A stretch of DNA of 64,000 bases from contig NZ_JACHNX010000012.1 of NCBI RefSeq assembly GCF_014199595.1, forward strand, positions 1-64,000, given 5' to 3'. Below, piece after piece: positions 18,134 to 27,457 of the stretch (position 1 is the first letter of the stretch; each line of letters begins with the position of its first letter). The notes below the pieces were generated by a model. It was not told where the DNA came from, did no database searches, and saw nothing but the letters and a program-made list of their open reading frames with translations. The DNA is from Sphingomonas yabuuchiae. GTDB taxonomy: Bacteria; Pseudomonadota; Alphaproteobacteria; Sphingomonadales; Sphingomonadaceae. The position numbers and the translations under genes are program-made.

Positions 18134-21100
18134 CCCATTACGTCGAGTTGCAGGTCCTCACGCATTTCTCGCTATTGCGCGGTGCATCGTCTGCCGAGGA
18201 ATTATTCTCTGCCGCAGCATTGCTCGGATATCCCGCGATCGGGGTAAGCGATATCGGGACCGTGGCCGGCGTGGTCCGGGCCTGGGAGGCGCAGAAAGCG
18301 ACCGGCGTTCGCCTGATTGCGGGCACCCGGGTCGATCTGTCCTGCGGCCGACGCCTCCTGCTCTATCCGACGGATCGACCAGCTTGGTCGCGGATCACGC
18401 GGCTCCTGACGGTCGGCAAGAAGCGGGCAGGGAAGGGCGCATGTCTGCTGCACTGGCATGATCTTGCGCCATGGTCCGACGCCGTCATCGCGATCCTGTT
18501 ACCGCACGAGGCGGACGAGGAGAACCTTGAGGCGCTGGCCGACCTCAAGGCGGTCTTCGGGCAGCGGGGTTATATGGCGCTGTTCCAGCGGCGTCGGCCA
18601 GGTGATGCGGTTCGCATCGACGCGCTCGCGCGACAGGCAGGTGGTGCGGGCATACGCGCGGTCGTCACCGGCGACGTCCTTTATCACGCTCCGGAAGCGC
18701 GGCTGCTGCAGGATGTCGTCACCGCCGTCCGAGAGAAGTGCTCCGTCGACGAACTGGGCTATCGACGCGAGGTCAACGCCGATCGCGCGCTCAAATCGCC
18801 CGACGAAATGGTACGCAGGTTCCAGGATTATCCGGACGCGTTGCAGGCGAGCGTCGACATCGCCCGGATGTGCACCTTCGACCTCGGCGAACTGGCATAT
18901 CAATATCCGCACGAGCGGGTCATTGAGGGACTGACTGCACAACAGGCGCTCGAGCAACTCGCGACCGAAGCGGTCGAGGGCATGTTCGACGGAAACGTGC
19001 CCAAGTCCTATCGCGACCAGATCGCACACGAGCTGCGGCTGATCGGCGAACTCGGCTATGCGCCCTACTTCCTGACGGTCCATTCGATCGTGCGTGAGGC
19101 CCGCCGGCGTGGGATCCTGTGCCAAGGGCGCGGCTCGGCTGCCAATTCGTGCGTCTGCTTCGTGCTCGGGGTCACGTCGATCGATCCGATCAAGCATGAA
19201 CTGCTCTTCGAACGCTTCGTATCGGGCGAACGGCGCGAGCCCCCCGATATCGACATCGATTTTGAGCATGAACGGCGCGAGGAGATCATCCAGTGGATCT
19301 ACGAAACCTATGGGCGTGACAGGGCAGCGCTGACCGCGGTCGTCACTCGTTACCGGGCGCGCGGCGCGGTACGCGATGTCGGCAAGGCGATGGGCTTGCC
19401 CGAGGATCTCACCTCCTCCTTGGCAGGCCTGGTCTGGGGGTGGTCCGCCGAAGGGGTCGGCGAGAAGCAGGTCGACGAGCTCAACCTCGACATCGGTGAT
19501 CGCCGGCTGCGTCTCACACTCGATCTTGCGCGCAAGCTGATCGGTGTACCGCGTCACATGAGCCAGCATCCAGGCGGTTTCGTCCTGACCCATGATCGTC
19601 TCGACGACCTCGTTCCCATCGAACCAGCGGCGATGGAGGACCGCCAGATCATCGAATGGGACAAGGACGATATCGACAGCCTCAAGTTCATGAAGGTCGA
19701 CGTGCTTGGGCTCGGCATGCTCGGTTGCATGAACCGCGCCTTTGACATGCTCGAGGCGGACAAGGGCCTGCATGTGGAGCTGAAGGATCTGCAGGACGAC
19801 GATCCGGGCGTCTACGCCATGATCCAGAAGGCCGATACGCTCGGGACATTCCAGATCGAGAGCCGCGCCCAGATGAGCATGCTGCCGCGCATGAAGCCGC
19901 GGCGCTTCTACGATCTGGTCATCCAGGTCGCGATCGTAAGGCCCGGGCCGATCCAGGGCGATATGGTCCATCCCTATCTCCGCCGACGGGAGGGTCTTGA
20001 GCGCCCCGAGTATCCACGCCCTGAGCTGCGCGCCGTTCTCGAAAAGACGCTTGGCGTTCCACTCTTTCAGGAACAAGCCATGAAGGTTGCGATCGTCGGC
20101 GCCGGGTTCACGCCGGCTGAGGCGGACGCGCTGCGCCGTGCGATGGCGACGTTCAAGTTCACCGGCGGTGTCAGCCATTTCAGCGAGAAACTGGTGGAAG
20201 GCATGGTTGCCCGAGGGTATCCACGGGACTTCGCGGAGCGTACCTTTCGTCAGCTCGAGGGCTTCGGTTCCTACGGCTTTCCTGAGAGCCATGCCGCGAG
20301 CTTTGCCAAGATCTCCTATGCGTCGTCGTGGATGAAGCATCATCATCCGGACGTTTTTTGCGCCAGCTTGATGAACGCGCAGCCGATGGGCTTTTACGCG
20401 CCGGCTCAGATCGTGCGCGACGCGCGCGAGCACGGCGTCGAGGTTCGGCCGCCTTGCGTCAATGCGAGCCGCTGGGACTGTACGCTGGAGCCGACCGGGA
20501 GCCGATATCTGGCCGTCCGGCTCGGACTGAGGGTGATCCGCGGTTTGTCCAACGCCGATGGGGCCAAGATCGTCGCAGCTCGGGCAACCGCCTCGTACGA
20601 CAGCGTGGAGGACGTCTGGCGCCGATCGGGGGCGCAACGCGCCTCGATCGAGAAGCTGGCCGACGGCGACGCCTTCCACGCGTTCGGCGCCGATCGGCGG
20701 CAAGGGCTGTGGAAGGTGAGGGGGCTGGGGGAGGCGCCGCTGCCCCTCTTCGCGGCCGCCGATCGTGCGGCTGTTGCCGGCAGCGTCGAGGGTATCGAGC
20801 CTGCGGTAGCGCTGCGCCCACTCACCGACGGGCGCGAGGTCATCGAGGACTATCGCAATCTGCAACTGTCGCTTCGCGCACATCCCCTAAGCTTCGTGCG
20901 CGACGAGCTGTCCCGACAAGGCGTGCGCTCTTGTGCCGACCTGAGCACCATCCGTGATGGCCGCCACGTCGAGGTGGCGGGCATCATCCTTGTCCGGCAG
21001 AAGCCGGGCAGCGCCAAAGGCGTGCTGTTCATCACCATCGAGGATGAAACCGGCATCGCCAACGGGATCCTGTGGCCGGATCGTTTCGAGGCGCAGCATC

Positions 21101-21408
21101 GCACAGTGATGTCGGCGTCGATGGTCGGGTTGAAAGGGCGCGTGCAGCGCGAAGGCGAGGTGATCCACGTGATCTGCGATCGGATCGTCGAGTACGGGGA
21201 CCTGCTGATGAAGGTCGGCGACATGTCGTTCCCGCCTCGGACCGGTCGCGGAGACGCCGCGCAGCATCCAGGATCTCCCGATCGCGGAGAACCCGGTCAT
21301 GACGCCGACCGGTGGAAGCCAGAACCGCGCGACTGCTATTGGCCGCCGCATGCCGACGGCAGGGATCCGGAACAGGTCGTGCGCTTCAAGTCGCACGACT
21401 TTCATTGA
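18130..21408 (+). CDS. dnaE2: Error-prone DNA polymerase III alpha subunit (ImuC)
   Basis: A C-family polymerase of about 1092 residues. In order it has a PHP domain (residues 4-70, ELQVLTHFSLLRGAS), the palm with the catalytic PDIDIDF near residues 371-377, a third acidic site in KVDVLGLGML near 525, a helix-hairpin-helix region, and a C-terminal OB fold around 945-1020. Length and features match DnaE2, the SOS-induced polymerase responsible for damage-induced mutation, rather than the replicative DnaE1. The ATG at 18130 overlaps the imuB stop. Plasmid copies of this cassette are frequent in sphingomonads. Confidence 0.93.
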   Translation: MTHYVELQVLTHFSLLRGASSAEELFSAAALLGYPAIGVSDIGTVAGVVRAWEAQKATGVRLIAGTRVDLSCGRRLLLYPTDRPAWSRITRLLTVGKKRAGKGACLLHWHDLAPWSDAVIAILLPHEADEENLEALADLKAVFGQRGYMALFQRRRPGDAVRIDALARQAGGAGIRAVVTGDVLYHAPEARLLQDVVTAVREKCSVDELGYRREVNADRALKSPDEMVRRFQDYPDALQASVDIARMCTFDLGELAYQYPHERVIEGLTAQQALEQLATEAVEGMFDGNVPKSYRDQIAHELRLIGELGYAPYFLTVHSIVREARRRGILCQGRGSAANSCVCFVLGVTSIDPIKHELLFERFVSGERREPPDIDIDFEHERREEIIQWIYETYGRDRAALTAVVTRYRARGAVRDVGKAMGLPEDLTSSLAGLVWGWSAEGVGEKQVDELNLDIGDRRLRLTLDLARKLIGVPRHMSQHPGGFVLTHDRLDDLVPIEPAAMEDRQIIEWDKDDIDSLKFMKVDVLGLGMLGCMNRAFDMLEADKGLHVELKDLQDDDPGVYAMIQKADTLGTFQIESRAQMSMLPRMKPRRFYDLVIQVAIVRPGPIQGDMVHPYLRRREGLERPEYPRPELRAVLEKTLGVPLFQEQAMKVAIVGAGFTPAEADALRRAMATFKFTGGVSHFSEKLVEGMVARGYPRDFAERTFRQLEGFGSYGFPESHAASFAKISYASSWMKHHHPDVFCASLMNAQPMGFYAPAQIVRDAREHGVEVRPPCVNASRWDCTLEPTGSRYLAVRLGLRVIRGLSNADGAKIVAARATASYDSVEDVWRRSGAQRASIEKLADGDAFHAFGADRRQGLWKVRGLGEAPLPLFAAADRAAVAGSVEGIEPAVALRPLTDGREVIEDYRNLQLSLRAHPLSFVRDELSRQGVRSCADLSTIRDGRHVEVAGIILVRQKPGSAKGVLFITIEDETGIANGILWPDRFEAQHRTVMSASMVGLKGRVQREGEVIHVICDRIVEYGDLLMKVGDMSFPPRTGRGDAAQHPGSPDRGEPGHDADRWKPEPRDCYWPPHADGRDPEQVVRFKSHDFH

Positions 21409-21412
21409 TCCG

Positions 21413-21700
21413 ATGGCGAGCTTGCCACGTCACCAGCGAGTCGTGATCGCGCTCTCCGTCCATATCCTCCGCGCGGGCGTCGCGCGCTGTTCGGAAGGAC
21501 GCGTCGATGGCATCGAGGTACGGCTCGCGTTGCGATGTCTGCTGCCGCATTGTCCGGAGCCCTGGCCGCTGTCGTTATACTGGGATGCTGCGGCACAGGA
21601 GAACGAGATCGGCCGGGCACAGGGCGTAACCGCTGCATTCAATGGCATCGTCCGACAGCTGCGCAAGGCGGGCCGATACGATGAGAACGGCTTTTTGTAA
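21413..21700 (+). CDS. Hypothetical protein downstream of dnaE2
   Basis: A possible protein of 95 residues starting four bases after the dnaE2 stop. It has a hydrophobic stretch (VVIALSVHIL), two Cys (ALRCLLPHC) and a more polar C-terminus (FNGIVRQLRKAGRY). No family is recognised. No good ribosome binding site is seen, so it would depend on coupling to dnaE2. The frame is open upstream within dnaE2. Confidence 0.5.
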   Translation: MASLPRHQRVVIALSVHILRAGVARCSEGRVDGIEVRLALRCLLPHCPEPWPLSLYWDAAAQENEIGRAQGVTAAFNGIVRQLRKAGRYDENGFL

Positions 21701-21936
21701 GAGCGGCGTCGGCAGCCGGTGCGGAAGGGGATTTTGGACTCGATAGCTCGATGCAGCATACCAGCATGCGATCCAGCGAACCGGGATCTGGTGATAGGAT
21801 GATCAAAATCGTCCGATTTCGACCATCCTAACACCGGTCCTCGAACCGCGCACGCTGTCGCTCGCCCGAGCCAGGAGTATGATAGGTGCCGCGAAGGCAA
21901 CGGTGTGGGCGCCTACACAATACAAGGAAGAAGCTT

Positions 21937-22872
21937 GTGACGCAGCCACCGCTGCGAATGATCGCGCATCGCTTTGGCATTCCGATGGAGGTGCTCGCGT
22001 GCGAACCGCTCGGCAGACCGCCGGTAGCGTACGGCGAGGTTCTCGTGCGCATGACGGCAACGCCGATCAATCCATCCGACCTGATCCCCGTTGCCGGTGC
22101 CTATGCTGCGCGAACGTCGCTTCCGTTCGTGCCAGGCTATGAGGGGACGGGAACGATCGAAGAGGTCGGCGACAATGTCGATCCCGGGCTAATCGGTCGG
22201 CGCGTGTTACCCTTGGGCAGTGCGGGATGCTGGCAGACGTTGAAGGTCCTGCCGGCCGACTGGTGCATCCTGGTGCCGGACGATGTCGACGATGACGAGG
22301 CCGCGACCGCCTATATCAATCCCCTGACCGCCCTACTGATGGTGCGTAGGATGGCCCCGCAGCCAGGAGACGCGGTCGGAATCACCGCCGCCGCGTCGGC
22401 AATCGGTCGCATCCTGATCCGCATGATCGCATCGACGAGGGCGCACGCGGTTGCCATCGTGCGCTCGCAGTCGGCGGCCGAAAGCCTCCGCTGCGAACCT
22501 GCTGAGGTGGTCTGGAGCGATACGCCAATGCCCAGGCTCAATGGAGCCATGGACGCGGTTGGCGGCCGCGCGGGATGCGATCTGGCGGCCGCGGTCGTGC
22601 CGGGCGGCCAGATGCTGCATTATGGTTTGATGTCAGGGAAGCCGCTGGCCGGGACGGGCGCCACCACAGCACAATACTTCAGACTGCGGGATATCGTTCA
22701 TGCCATATCGAGAGCGCAGCTCGACGAATTGATGTCTGTTGTATTTGACGAGATACGGGTCGGCCGTGCCGCGATCTCGATCGCTGCCCGCTACCCCCTG
22801 GCGGAAATCGGTCTTGCGCTCACGCACGATGCCCGTGTCGGACGAAGCGGCAAAATCCTGCTCTGCCCGTGA
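21937..22872 (+). CDS. MDR-family zinc-independent oxidoreductase (quinone/enoyl reductase-like)
   Basis: This protein of about 311 residues has the GroES-like N-terminal domain with INPSDLIPVAG and FVPGYEGTGTIEEVG, and a Rossmann domain. The usual nucleotide-binding Gly motif is altered to TAAASAIGR, as in the enoyl-reductase (MECR)/crotonyl reductase branch. It should reduce an enone or enoyl substrate with NAD(P)H. The GTG at 21937 is chosen for its AAGGAAG site; an in-frame ATG lies seven codons later. No substrate is suggested by the neighbours: dnaE2 lies upstream and the plasmid core is convergent downstream. Confidence 0.78.
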   Translation: MTQPPLRMIAHRFGIPMEVLACEPLGRPPVAYGEVLVRMTATPINPSDLIPVAGAYAARTSLPFVPGYEGTGTIEEVGDNVDPGLIGRRVLPLGSAGCWQTLKVLPADWCILVPDDVDDDEAATAYINPLTALLMVRRMAPQPGDAVGITAAASAIGRILIRMIASTRAHAVAIVRSQSAAESLRCEPAEVVWSDTPMPRLNGAMDAVGGRAGCDLAAAVVPGGQMLHYGLMSGKPLAGTGATTAQYFRLRDIVHAISRAQLDELMSVVFDEIRVGRAAISIAARYPLAEIGLALTHDARVGRSGKILLCP

Positions 22873-22993
22873 GAGAGGGACGGGGATGGGGCGGCGAGCG
22901 AAGCCGCGCCATCTTCCGACGATGCATCACCCCGCCGTTAATTGCGAGCGACCGCGCAGTGCCGCTCTGCGGCAATCGGTCCCTCGTCCTGCG

Positions 22994-23878
22994 TCATCGT
23001 CGGGCGAATGAGTCTCTAACGCGCTTGGCGCGCCAGGCATCGTTCCAGTCGTTGTGAACATCGGGCACATGTGCCACAAGTTCACGGCGGTGACGGGACA
23101 GGTGCTCGCGTGCCTTCTCAAGGAGCCGCGCTGCCGCCGGCCCGCGATCGGCATAGACGATGATCCTGCGCACTTTTTCGGGGATAGCGACGAATGCGAG
23201 CCGTTCCACGCCGCCCAGCGCCCAGGTCGGCGTACCGAACCAGTGCATCGCAGACAGTGCGTCCTCAATGCCTTCGGCGAGACCAAGTTCGTCCGTCGCG
23301 GGTGCAAGCCTGATGGCGCCGGTACCTAGGAGTCCGAGCGCAACTTTGGGCTTCGGGATTGGCTTGTGAAGGATGTCGACCGGATCGAGGAAGGTCCGCT
23401 GCACCGCGATCACGCCCAGGTCACTTTCTACGGCTGCGATCAATGCGGGCATGACCCGCTTGTCGGAGCCAGAGCCAAGCACGGTCTTCGGATTGAACCG
23501 TAAGCTTCGCGGATAGGGTCCGGTCAGTCCGCGGGCGCGCAAATACGTCTCGGCCAGCGTTCCGACGACCGGCTTGCTCGCGTGCCACAATCGAACCGCA
23601 AGCGCACTCATGTCGCGCCGCGGTTCCTTGGCAGGCATGTCGAGCGGCGCGCGATCATGAAGGCGTTGCCGCTGCAGCGCCTTGAGCACCTCGGCGGTGG
23701 TGCACCCGGCGAAGCAGTGGAACAGGATGGCGCTATCGCCAAGCCTGACCGAGAGGCTGGGCGACACATCGTCATGTGCTGGGCATCGGCATTCGCCACG
23801 GGTGCCGCGCCATACCCCGCCAAGGCGCTCGACGATCGTCTTTGCGCGGACTTCAGCGTCGAGCGGCAGTCTAGGCAT
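22994..23878 (-). CDS. Toprim-domain primase-like plasmid protein
   Basis: The 294-residue protein has an N-terminal zinc-finger-like CHC2 part (CRCPAHDD at 30-37 and HCFAGC at 54-59) and a Toprim domain with the catalytic Glu in GLAEGIEDALS. In the second Toprim motif the usual DxD reads YADRGPAA, so the second acidic residue is replaced by Gly. Such proteins occur on plasmids and integrative elements and may prime or process single-stranded DNA. The start at 23878 has GGAG nearby. It is first in a left-running series that includes HNH, SSB and Rep genes, although gaps suggest separate promoters. Confidence 0.8.
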   Translation of the reverse strand: MPRLPLDAEVRAKTIVERLGGVWRGTRGECRCPAHDDVSPSLSVRLGDSAILFHCFAGCTTAEVLKALQRQRLHDRAPLDMPAKEPRRDMSALAVRLWHASKPVVGTLAETYLRARGLTGPYPRSLRFNPKTVLGSGSDKRVMPALIAAVESDLGVIAVQRTFLDPVDILHKPIPKPKVALGLLGTGAIRLAPATDELGLAEGIEDALSAMHWFGTPTWALGGVERLAFVAIPEKVRRIIVYADRGPAAARLLEKAREHLSRHRRELVAHVPDVHNDWNDAWRAKRVRDSFARR

Positions 23879-24052
23879 CGGCCGAGCTCCGGCATCGTGC
23901 TGGACTGCGATCATTTCCTGACACTCCGGTAACTTCGAACCGCAGGGTCATCGTCGCCCTCGCCTCTGGACGGCGAGCGAAGAGCCAAAGACTGAAAGGA
24001 ACTGATCTCGTGCGCGCGCGGCGTCGCCGCATGAACGCCCTTGGGCGGCTAG

Positions 24053-24496
24053 CTAACCGTAACGTCCTGTGAAGAGGTCGCCGAGCGCGCGGCGTCGAAA
24101 GGCGTTCCACCACCGACGGCGACGATGTTCTGGCGCATCGTGGATCATGTGGCAGCGCGGACAGAGGGCGGCGAGGTTTCGCCAACGCGGACCGCTGAAA
24201 CTCGGATCGTGATTGAGATGCGCTGTGGCCAGGTAGACCGGTCTGCGCGTGATGCAGATCGCGTCTAGAGCAACAAAAGCGGGAGGCCGTCGCAACACGC
24301 GGCCGCGTCCATCCCGCCAGGAACGCCCGTCTGCGTCCCACCAGACCCCTTTCGCATCCTTGAGCTGAGCAACGTGTCGGCCATGCGGCCGTCCGCAATG
24401 TTCGCAACGACCACTTGCACGTTCGAAGCGTACGATCCGGCTGATCTCGGGCCAGTCGATCGGATAAAGCCAGCGATGTTCCGGACGGATCGGCAT
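24053..24496 (-). CDS. HNH-nuclease-like zinc protein
   Basis: The protein of about 147 residues has two CxxC pairs (CEHCGRPHG near 31-39 and CPRCHMIHD near 115-123) with LNHDPSFSG between them, the layout of HNH nucleases of the McrA type. The catalytic His would be the one in ATAHLNHD. It is preceded by further in-frame ATGs at 24514 and 24568; 24496 is preferred from the conserved opening PIRPEHRW. The function on the plasmid is unknown. Confidence 0.65.
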   Translation of the reverse strand: MPIRPEHRWLYPIDWPEISRIVRFERASGRCEHCGRPHGRHVAQLKDAKGVWWDADGRSWRDGRGRVLRRPPAFVALDAICITRRPVYLATAHLNHDPSFSGPRWRNLAALCPRCHMIHDAPEHRRRRWWNAFRRRALGDLFTGRYG

Positions 24497-24619
24497 GCGA
24501 CGATTCTGAATCATGCGCACCGAGAACGAAAGGAGAAAATGCGGCGAATGATCTGCCGATCCCGGCATACCGAGTTTGAAAGGGCGTGACGACCGCCAGC
24601 CGATCGCTTGGCCAGAGCC

Positions 24620-24943
24620 TCACACCTGTTCGCCGGTACTTTTGGCCAGAACCGAAAAGGTGTCGGCGATGAGCTCTGTTCGGTAGCCTGTATCATTGGT
24701 GTCGCCATGCTGCCCCTCGCGCACGCGTCCTGTGATATGGACAAGATCACCGACGCCGGCAACCTCCAGTTGGTTGGTCAGGTTCGAGAAACACACGACG
24801 CTATTCCATAGGGTATCCTGCTTCCATTCGTCGCCATCACGTCGGTTGTAATTTGCTGCAACGTTCACGAACGTGACCTTTTCTCGCCTGTTGATCTTGC
24901 CGACACGCCCGATGATGCGGAATTCAGCGATATTCTGGGGCAT
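24620..24943 (-). CDS. ssb: Single-stranded-DNA-binding protein, short plasmid type
   Basis: A 107-residue protein that contains an OB-fold SSB core (AEFRIIGRVGKI, WNSVVCFSNL, GDLVHITGRV) but lacks the acidic C-terminal tip of chromosomal SSB. The start at 24943 follows a GGAGAAG site. Plasmid SSBs of this kind protect incoming or replicating single strands. Its position between Toprim/HNH and RepC genes supports a role in plasmid DNA metabolism. Confidence 0.8.
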   Translation of the reverse strand: MPQNIAEFRIIGRVGKINRREKVTFVNVAANYNRRDGDEWKQDTLWNSVVCFSNLTNQLEVAGVGDLVHITGRVREGQHGDTNDTGYRTELIADTFSVLAKSTGEQV

Positions 24944-24992
24944 GATGCTCTTCTCCAGTGACTCACTCAATTGAACAGGCGGGGTCGCGCGA

Positions 24993-25634
24993 TCAGTCGC
25001 TCTTTGTCAGCGCGCGCGGCTGGAAATGGTATTTCGTGACGTTCTGAGGTGTTGCGTAGGTCTCGTACGCCGCCAGCCAGTCGCGACTGATGGCTCGTTG
25101 CGCGGTTGCTAGCGGAAGCCGGTGCTCGCACACGAGCCGCCACAGAACGAAGGCGAGTGCATTCTTGTCATCCGCATTCGCTTGTCCGCGGCGCGGTTGA
25201 AGCCAGAGATTGCCGGCATCGAATGGTGCGCCGCCTAGAGAAATCGGAATGAGGTGATCAAGCTCATAGTCGGCCAATCGTCCGTCTGGATATTGCGCCT
25301 GCATCATCCGCCGCTTCAGGGGACCGGTGACACCGTAGGAGGGGCGCATCGATCGGGAATATCCCGGTCGACAGATCGTCCTCCCAATGTTCCCTTGCGT
25401 GATGCGAGCGTCGATCGAGCCTCTCACATCGGGCGGCGGCAATCGTCCATCGATACCCAGCGGAAGCGGCGGACGCAGGATCGTCGACGCGAGACTCTGG
25501 ACAGCCTCGCAAAACGGCTCATCGCATCGGGCGTTTCCCGAAAACGGCGCGCCAATCGCATGGCTCAAACCGCCGTGCCACCATGCAAGTACGGCAAGCA
25601 CCCCTGCACCGACGATCAGCGCCAGCCACCTCAT
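24993..25634 (-). CDS. Membrane-anchored or exported HNH-like protein
   Basis: The 213-residue protein begins with a hydrophobic segment (about residues 4-20, LALIVGAGVLAVLAWW). It has four Cys, and near the C-terminus ELDHLIPISLGGAPFDAGNLWLQ, here split as ELDHLIPISLGG plus NLWLQP, resembling the His-Asn core of HNH nucleases. The DH pair of the first part and the Asn of NLW would be catalytic. The start at 25634 has AAAGGCGGG upstream. An outward-facing nuclease on a plasmid could act at the envelope, but this is speculation. Confidence 0.6.
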   Translation of the reverse strand: MRWLALIVGAGVLAVLAWWHGGLSHAIGAPFSGNARCDEPFCEAVQSLASTILRPPLPLGIDGRLPPPDVRGSIDARITQGNIGRTICRPGYSRSMRPSYGVTGPLKRRMMQAQYPDGRLADYELDHLIPISLGGAPFDAGNLWLQPRRGQANADDKNALAFVLWRLVCEHRLPLATAQRAISRDWLAAYETYATPQNVTKYHFQPRALTKSD

Positions 25635-25739
25635 CGCCCGCCTTTGGGACCGCAGGTGCAGGTGAAAATCTGAATGGATCCGTGTCGAGACATAGTCCAC
25701 GTTTACCACAGGACGTTATTGGACGCCAAGTCAGGTTTG

Positions 25740-26987
25740 TCAGTGTGCTGCCATTCGTTCGGTCCGGAATCCCCACAGGCTCTTTGCAAGATCGAGTTCG
25801 TCGCGCTTTGCCTTGCCGATCATTCCCGTGAAATATGCGCCTGGCGTCAGCCGAATTTCCGACCGCGAATGGCGTTCGGCGGTAATCATGATCGCCACCG
25901 CTGCGGCATCCGGCCCAAGCTTTTCCAAGGCGTCCACATAGACCCCGATGCGGATCCCGAGATCGTTGCGCAGCCGAGAGGCGGCCCGATGAATATCGGA
26001 CCACGCGGGTCTGCTGTTGCCGACGTACATCGCGGTGGTCGGGAACATCTCCATCAACTCTGCTGGACGAGTGTTGAAGCGACTGTTCGACGGTGACGCC
26101 GAGAGGTCGGCTGGAGGTGGAGCGGAACCGATTGGATCAGAACTACAAGCTCGCTCAGCCCGTACATCTTTGATGGGGTGAGGGCTGGTTTGTATATGTA
26201 TGAAGGGCTCATTTTTTGACCCTGACCCATCATTATCTTCAGGAAACATACATTCGTCGATGGTCGTGGCAACGAGTTGCTCGACGTGCGGCAAACGGCT
26301 GAGTGCAGCCCGATAGAGATCACTGTCACGCACGGAACGCGCCTGCGCTGCAGCTTCAGCCACGCTATCGATGGCTTCCTGGAGGGCAAACCACCGCGGG
26401 CCCGTCAACCGCATATCGGCTGCTTGCGCGAGTGCCTGACCAACAATCCGGCTAACGCGGGCAATCTCCTGCCGACCCTCCTTGAAGAGCCGAGATTGTG
26501 CCGAATAGGCATCGGCGCGCTCGCGAAGCTCCTCGAAGCGGATGCGAAGCGGCGAGAGGTCGACACCAAAGGCGGTTGAGATTGCACCCGTATGATCACG
26601 GCGGCCTGTGCGCCGTCCATGAGCGCTGTCGCGCGCGAGGATCAGTCCGAGCGCTCTGAGCTGCCGGAGACGGGCTTTGATCGCACTGACCGTCTTGCCG
26701 GCGTCCTCAGCGAGCGTGAGGTTGCTTGGCCAGGCGATCGGCGTGCGCCCTTCCTTCCAATCATCGGCATGGGTGTAGCTGATGAGGTGTTCGAGCGTCT
26801 GTAGCGCACCGATCCCAACGCCTAGCGCCGCTGCTGAGCGCTTGACGACGGCGAACACCGCTTTCCGGTCGACCGTCGTCGGCGCATCGACAATCCTAGT
26901 CTCGAGCGCGCGTGCGATCTGGCGGGAGAAGGCCGTGATCGGTCGGGCTCCCGTTCCCCCCGTAAAGGCATTCTGGGTATAGGTCAT
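25740..26987 (-). CDS. RepC-like plasmid replication initiation protein
   Basis: This protein of about 415 residues has an N-terminal winged-helix region (LEHLISYTHADDW, SNLTLAEDAGKTVSAIKARLRQL) and a C-terminal RepC-like part rich in helices (AWSDIHRAASRLRNDLGI, LTPGAYFTGM). It resembles the replication proteins annotated RepC in alphaproteobacterial plasmids. No repA/repB partition genes of the repABC type accompany it. The ATG at 26987 follows GAGGGGACG. It lies on the same strand as RepA, about 470 bases downstream of it, with the iterons between. Confidence 0.78.
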   Translation of the reverse strand: MTYTQNAFTGGTGARPITAFSRQIARALETRIVDAPTTVDRKAVFAVVKRSAAALGVGIGALQTLEHLISYTHADDWKEGRTPIAWPSNLTLAEDAGKTVSAIKARLRQLRALGLILARDSAHGRRTGRRDHTGAISTAFGVDLSPLRIRFEELRERADAYSAQSRLFKEGRQEIARVSRIVGQALAQAADMRLTGPRWFALQEAIDSVAEAAAQARSVRDSDLYRAALSRLPHVEQLVATTIDECMFPEDNDGSGSKNEPFIHIQTSPHPIKDVRAERACSSDPIGSAPPPADLSASPSNSRFNTRPAELMEMFPTTAMYVGNSRPAWSDIHRAASRLRNDLGIRIGVYVDALEKLGPDAAAVAIMITAERHSRSEIRLTPGAYFTGMIGKAKRDELDLAKSLWGFRTERMAAH

Positions 26988-27278
26988 CGTTCGTCCCCTC
27001 GTTCGAGGGGCCGTCAGCAGGCAAAACAGAGGCGTGGCGCGAAGCGCGCTCCCTTGAACCGAGGCTCGGAAACCGGTACGTGGAAGATCTCTGAGTGACC
27101 GGTCAGCGTTTGGCGACGCTGCCACGTTGCGATTTCTGGGTGCCCGGCCTTCGTGCCGGGCATTCGTTTATGTGCTCACGGCCACCCTTTCTGTTCGGTC
27201 TCACGCTGGCCGCCGAGCGGCCGCGGAGAACATTAAGGGACGATGCCAGCCCAATCAGGGGTTCGGAAGCGGGCACGA

Positions 27279-27446
27279 CTCGTGCTTTCGCGGACCGAAG
27301 CGAGAAAAAGTTCGTGCTTTGACGGACCGACGCGGAGTCCGTTCGTGCTTTGACGGACGTCCATTCGTGTTTTGGAGGACGCTACTTCGTGCTTTGACGG
27401 ACGAAAGTTCGTGCTTTGAGGGACGCTCGTTCGTGTTCTCGCGGAC
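27279..27446. repeat. Iteron cluster, seven copies (candidate oriV)
   Basis: Seven copies of a 17-base unit, consensus TTCGTGCTTTGACGGAC, in the same orientation. They start at 27279, 27311, 27342, 27364, 27386, 27408 and 27430. The last five starts are exactly 22 bases apart, about two helical turns. Copies differ mainly in the middle (GCTTTGA, GTTTTGGA, GTTCTCG). They lie directly downstream of repA, between repA and repC, and resemble Rep-binding iterons of an RPA-type origin. Confidence 0.85.
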
Positions 27447-27457
27447 CGGTCCGCGAA

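Noticed and set aside
18499..20883. Open frame of 794 codons on the minus strand
   Set aside because: It lies antisense to dnaE2, whose protein family and catalytic motifs are certain; the minus-strand translation has no recognisable domain and arises from codon bias in GC-rich DNA.
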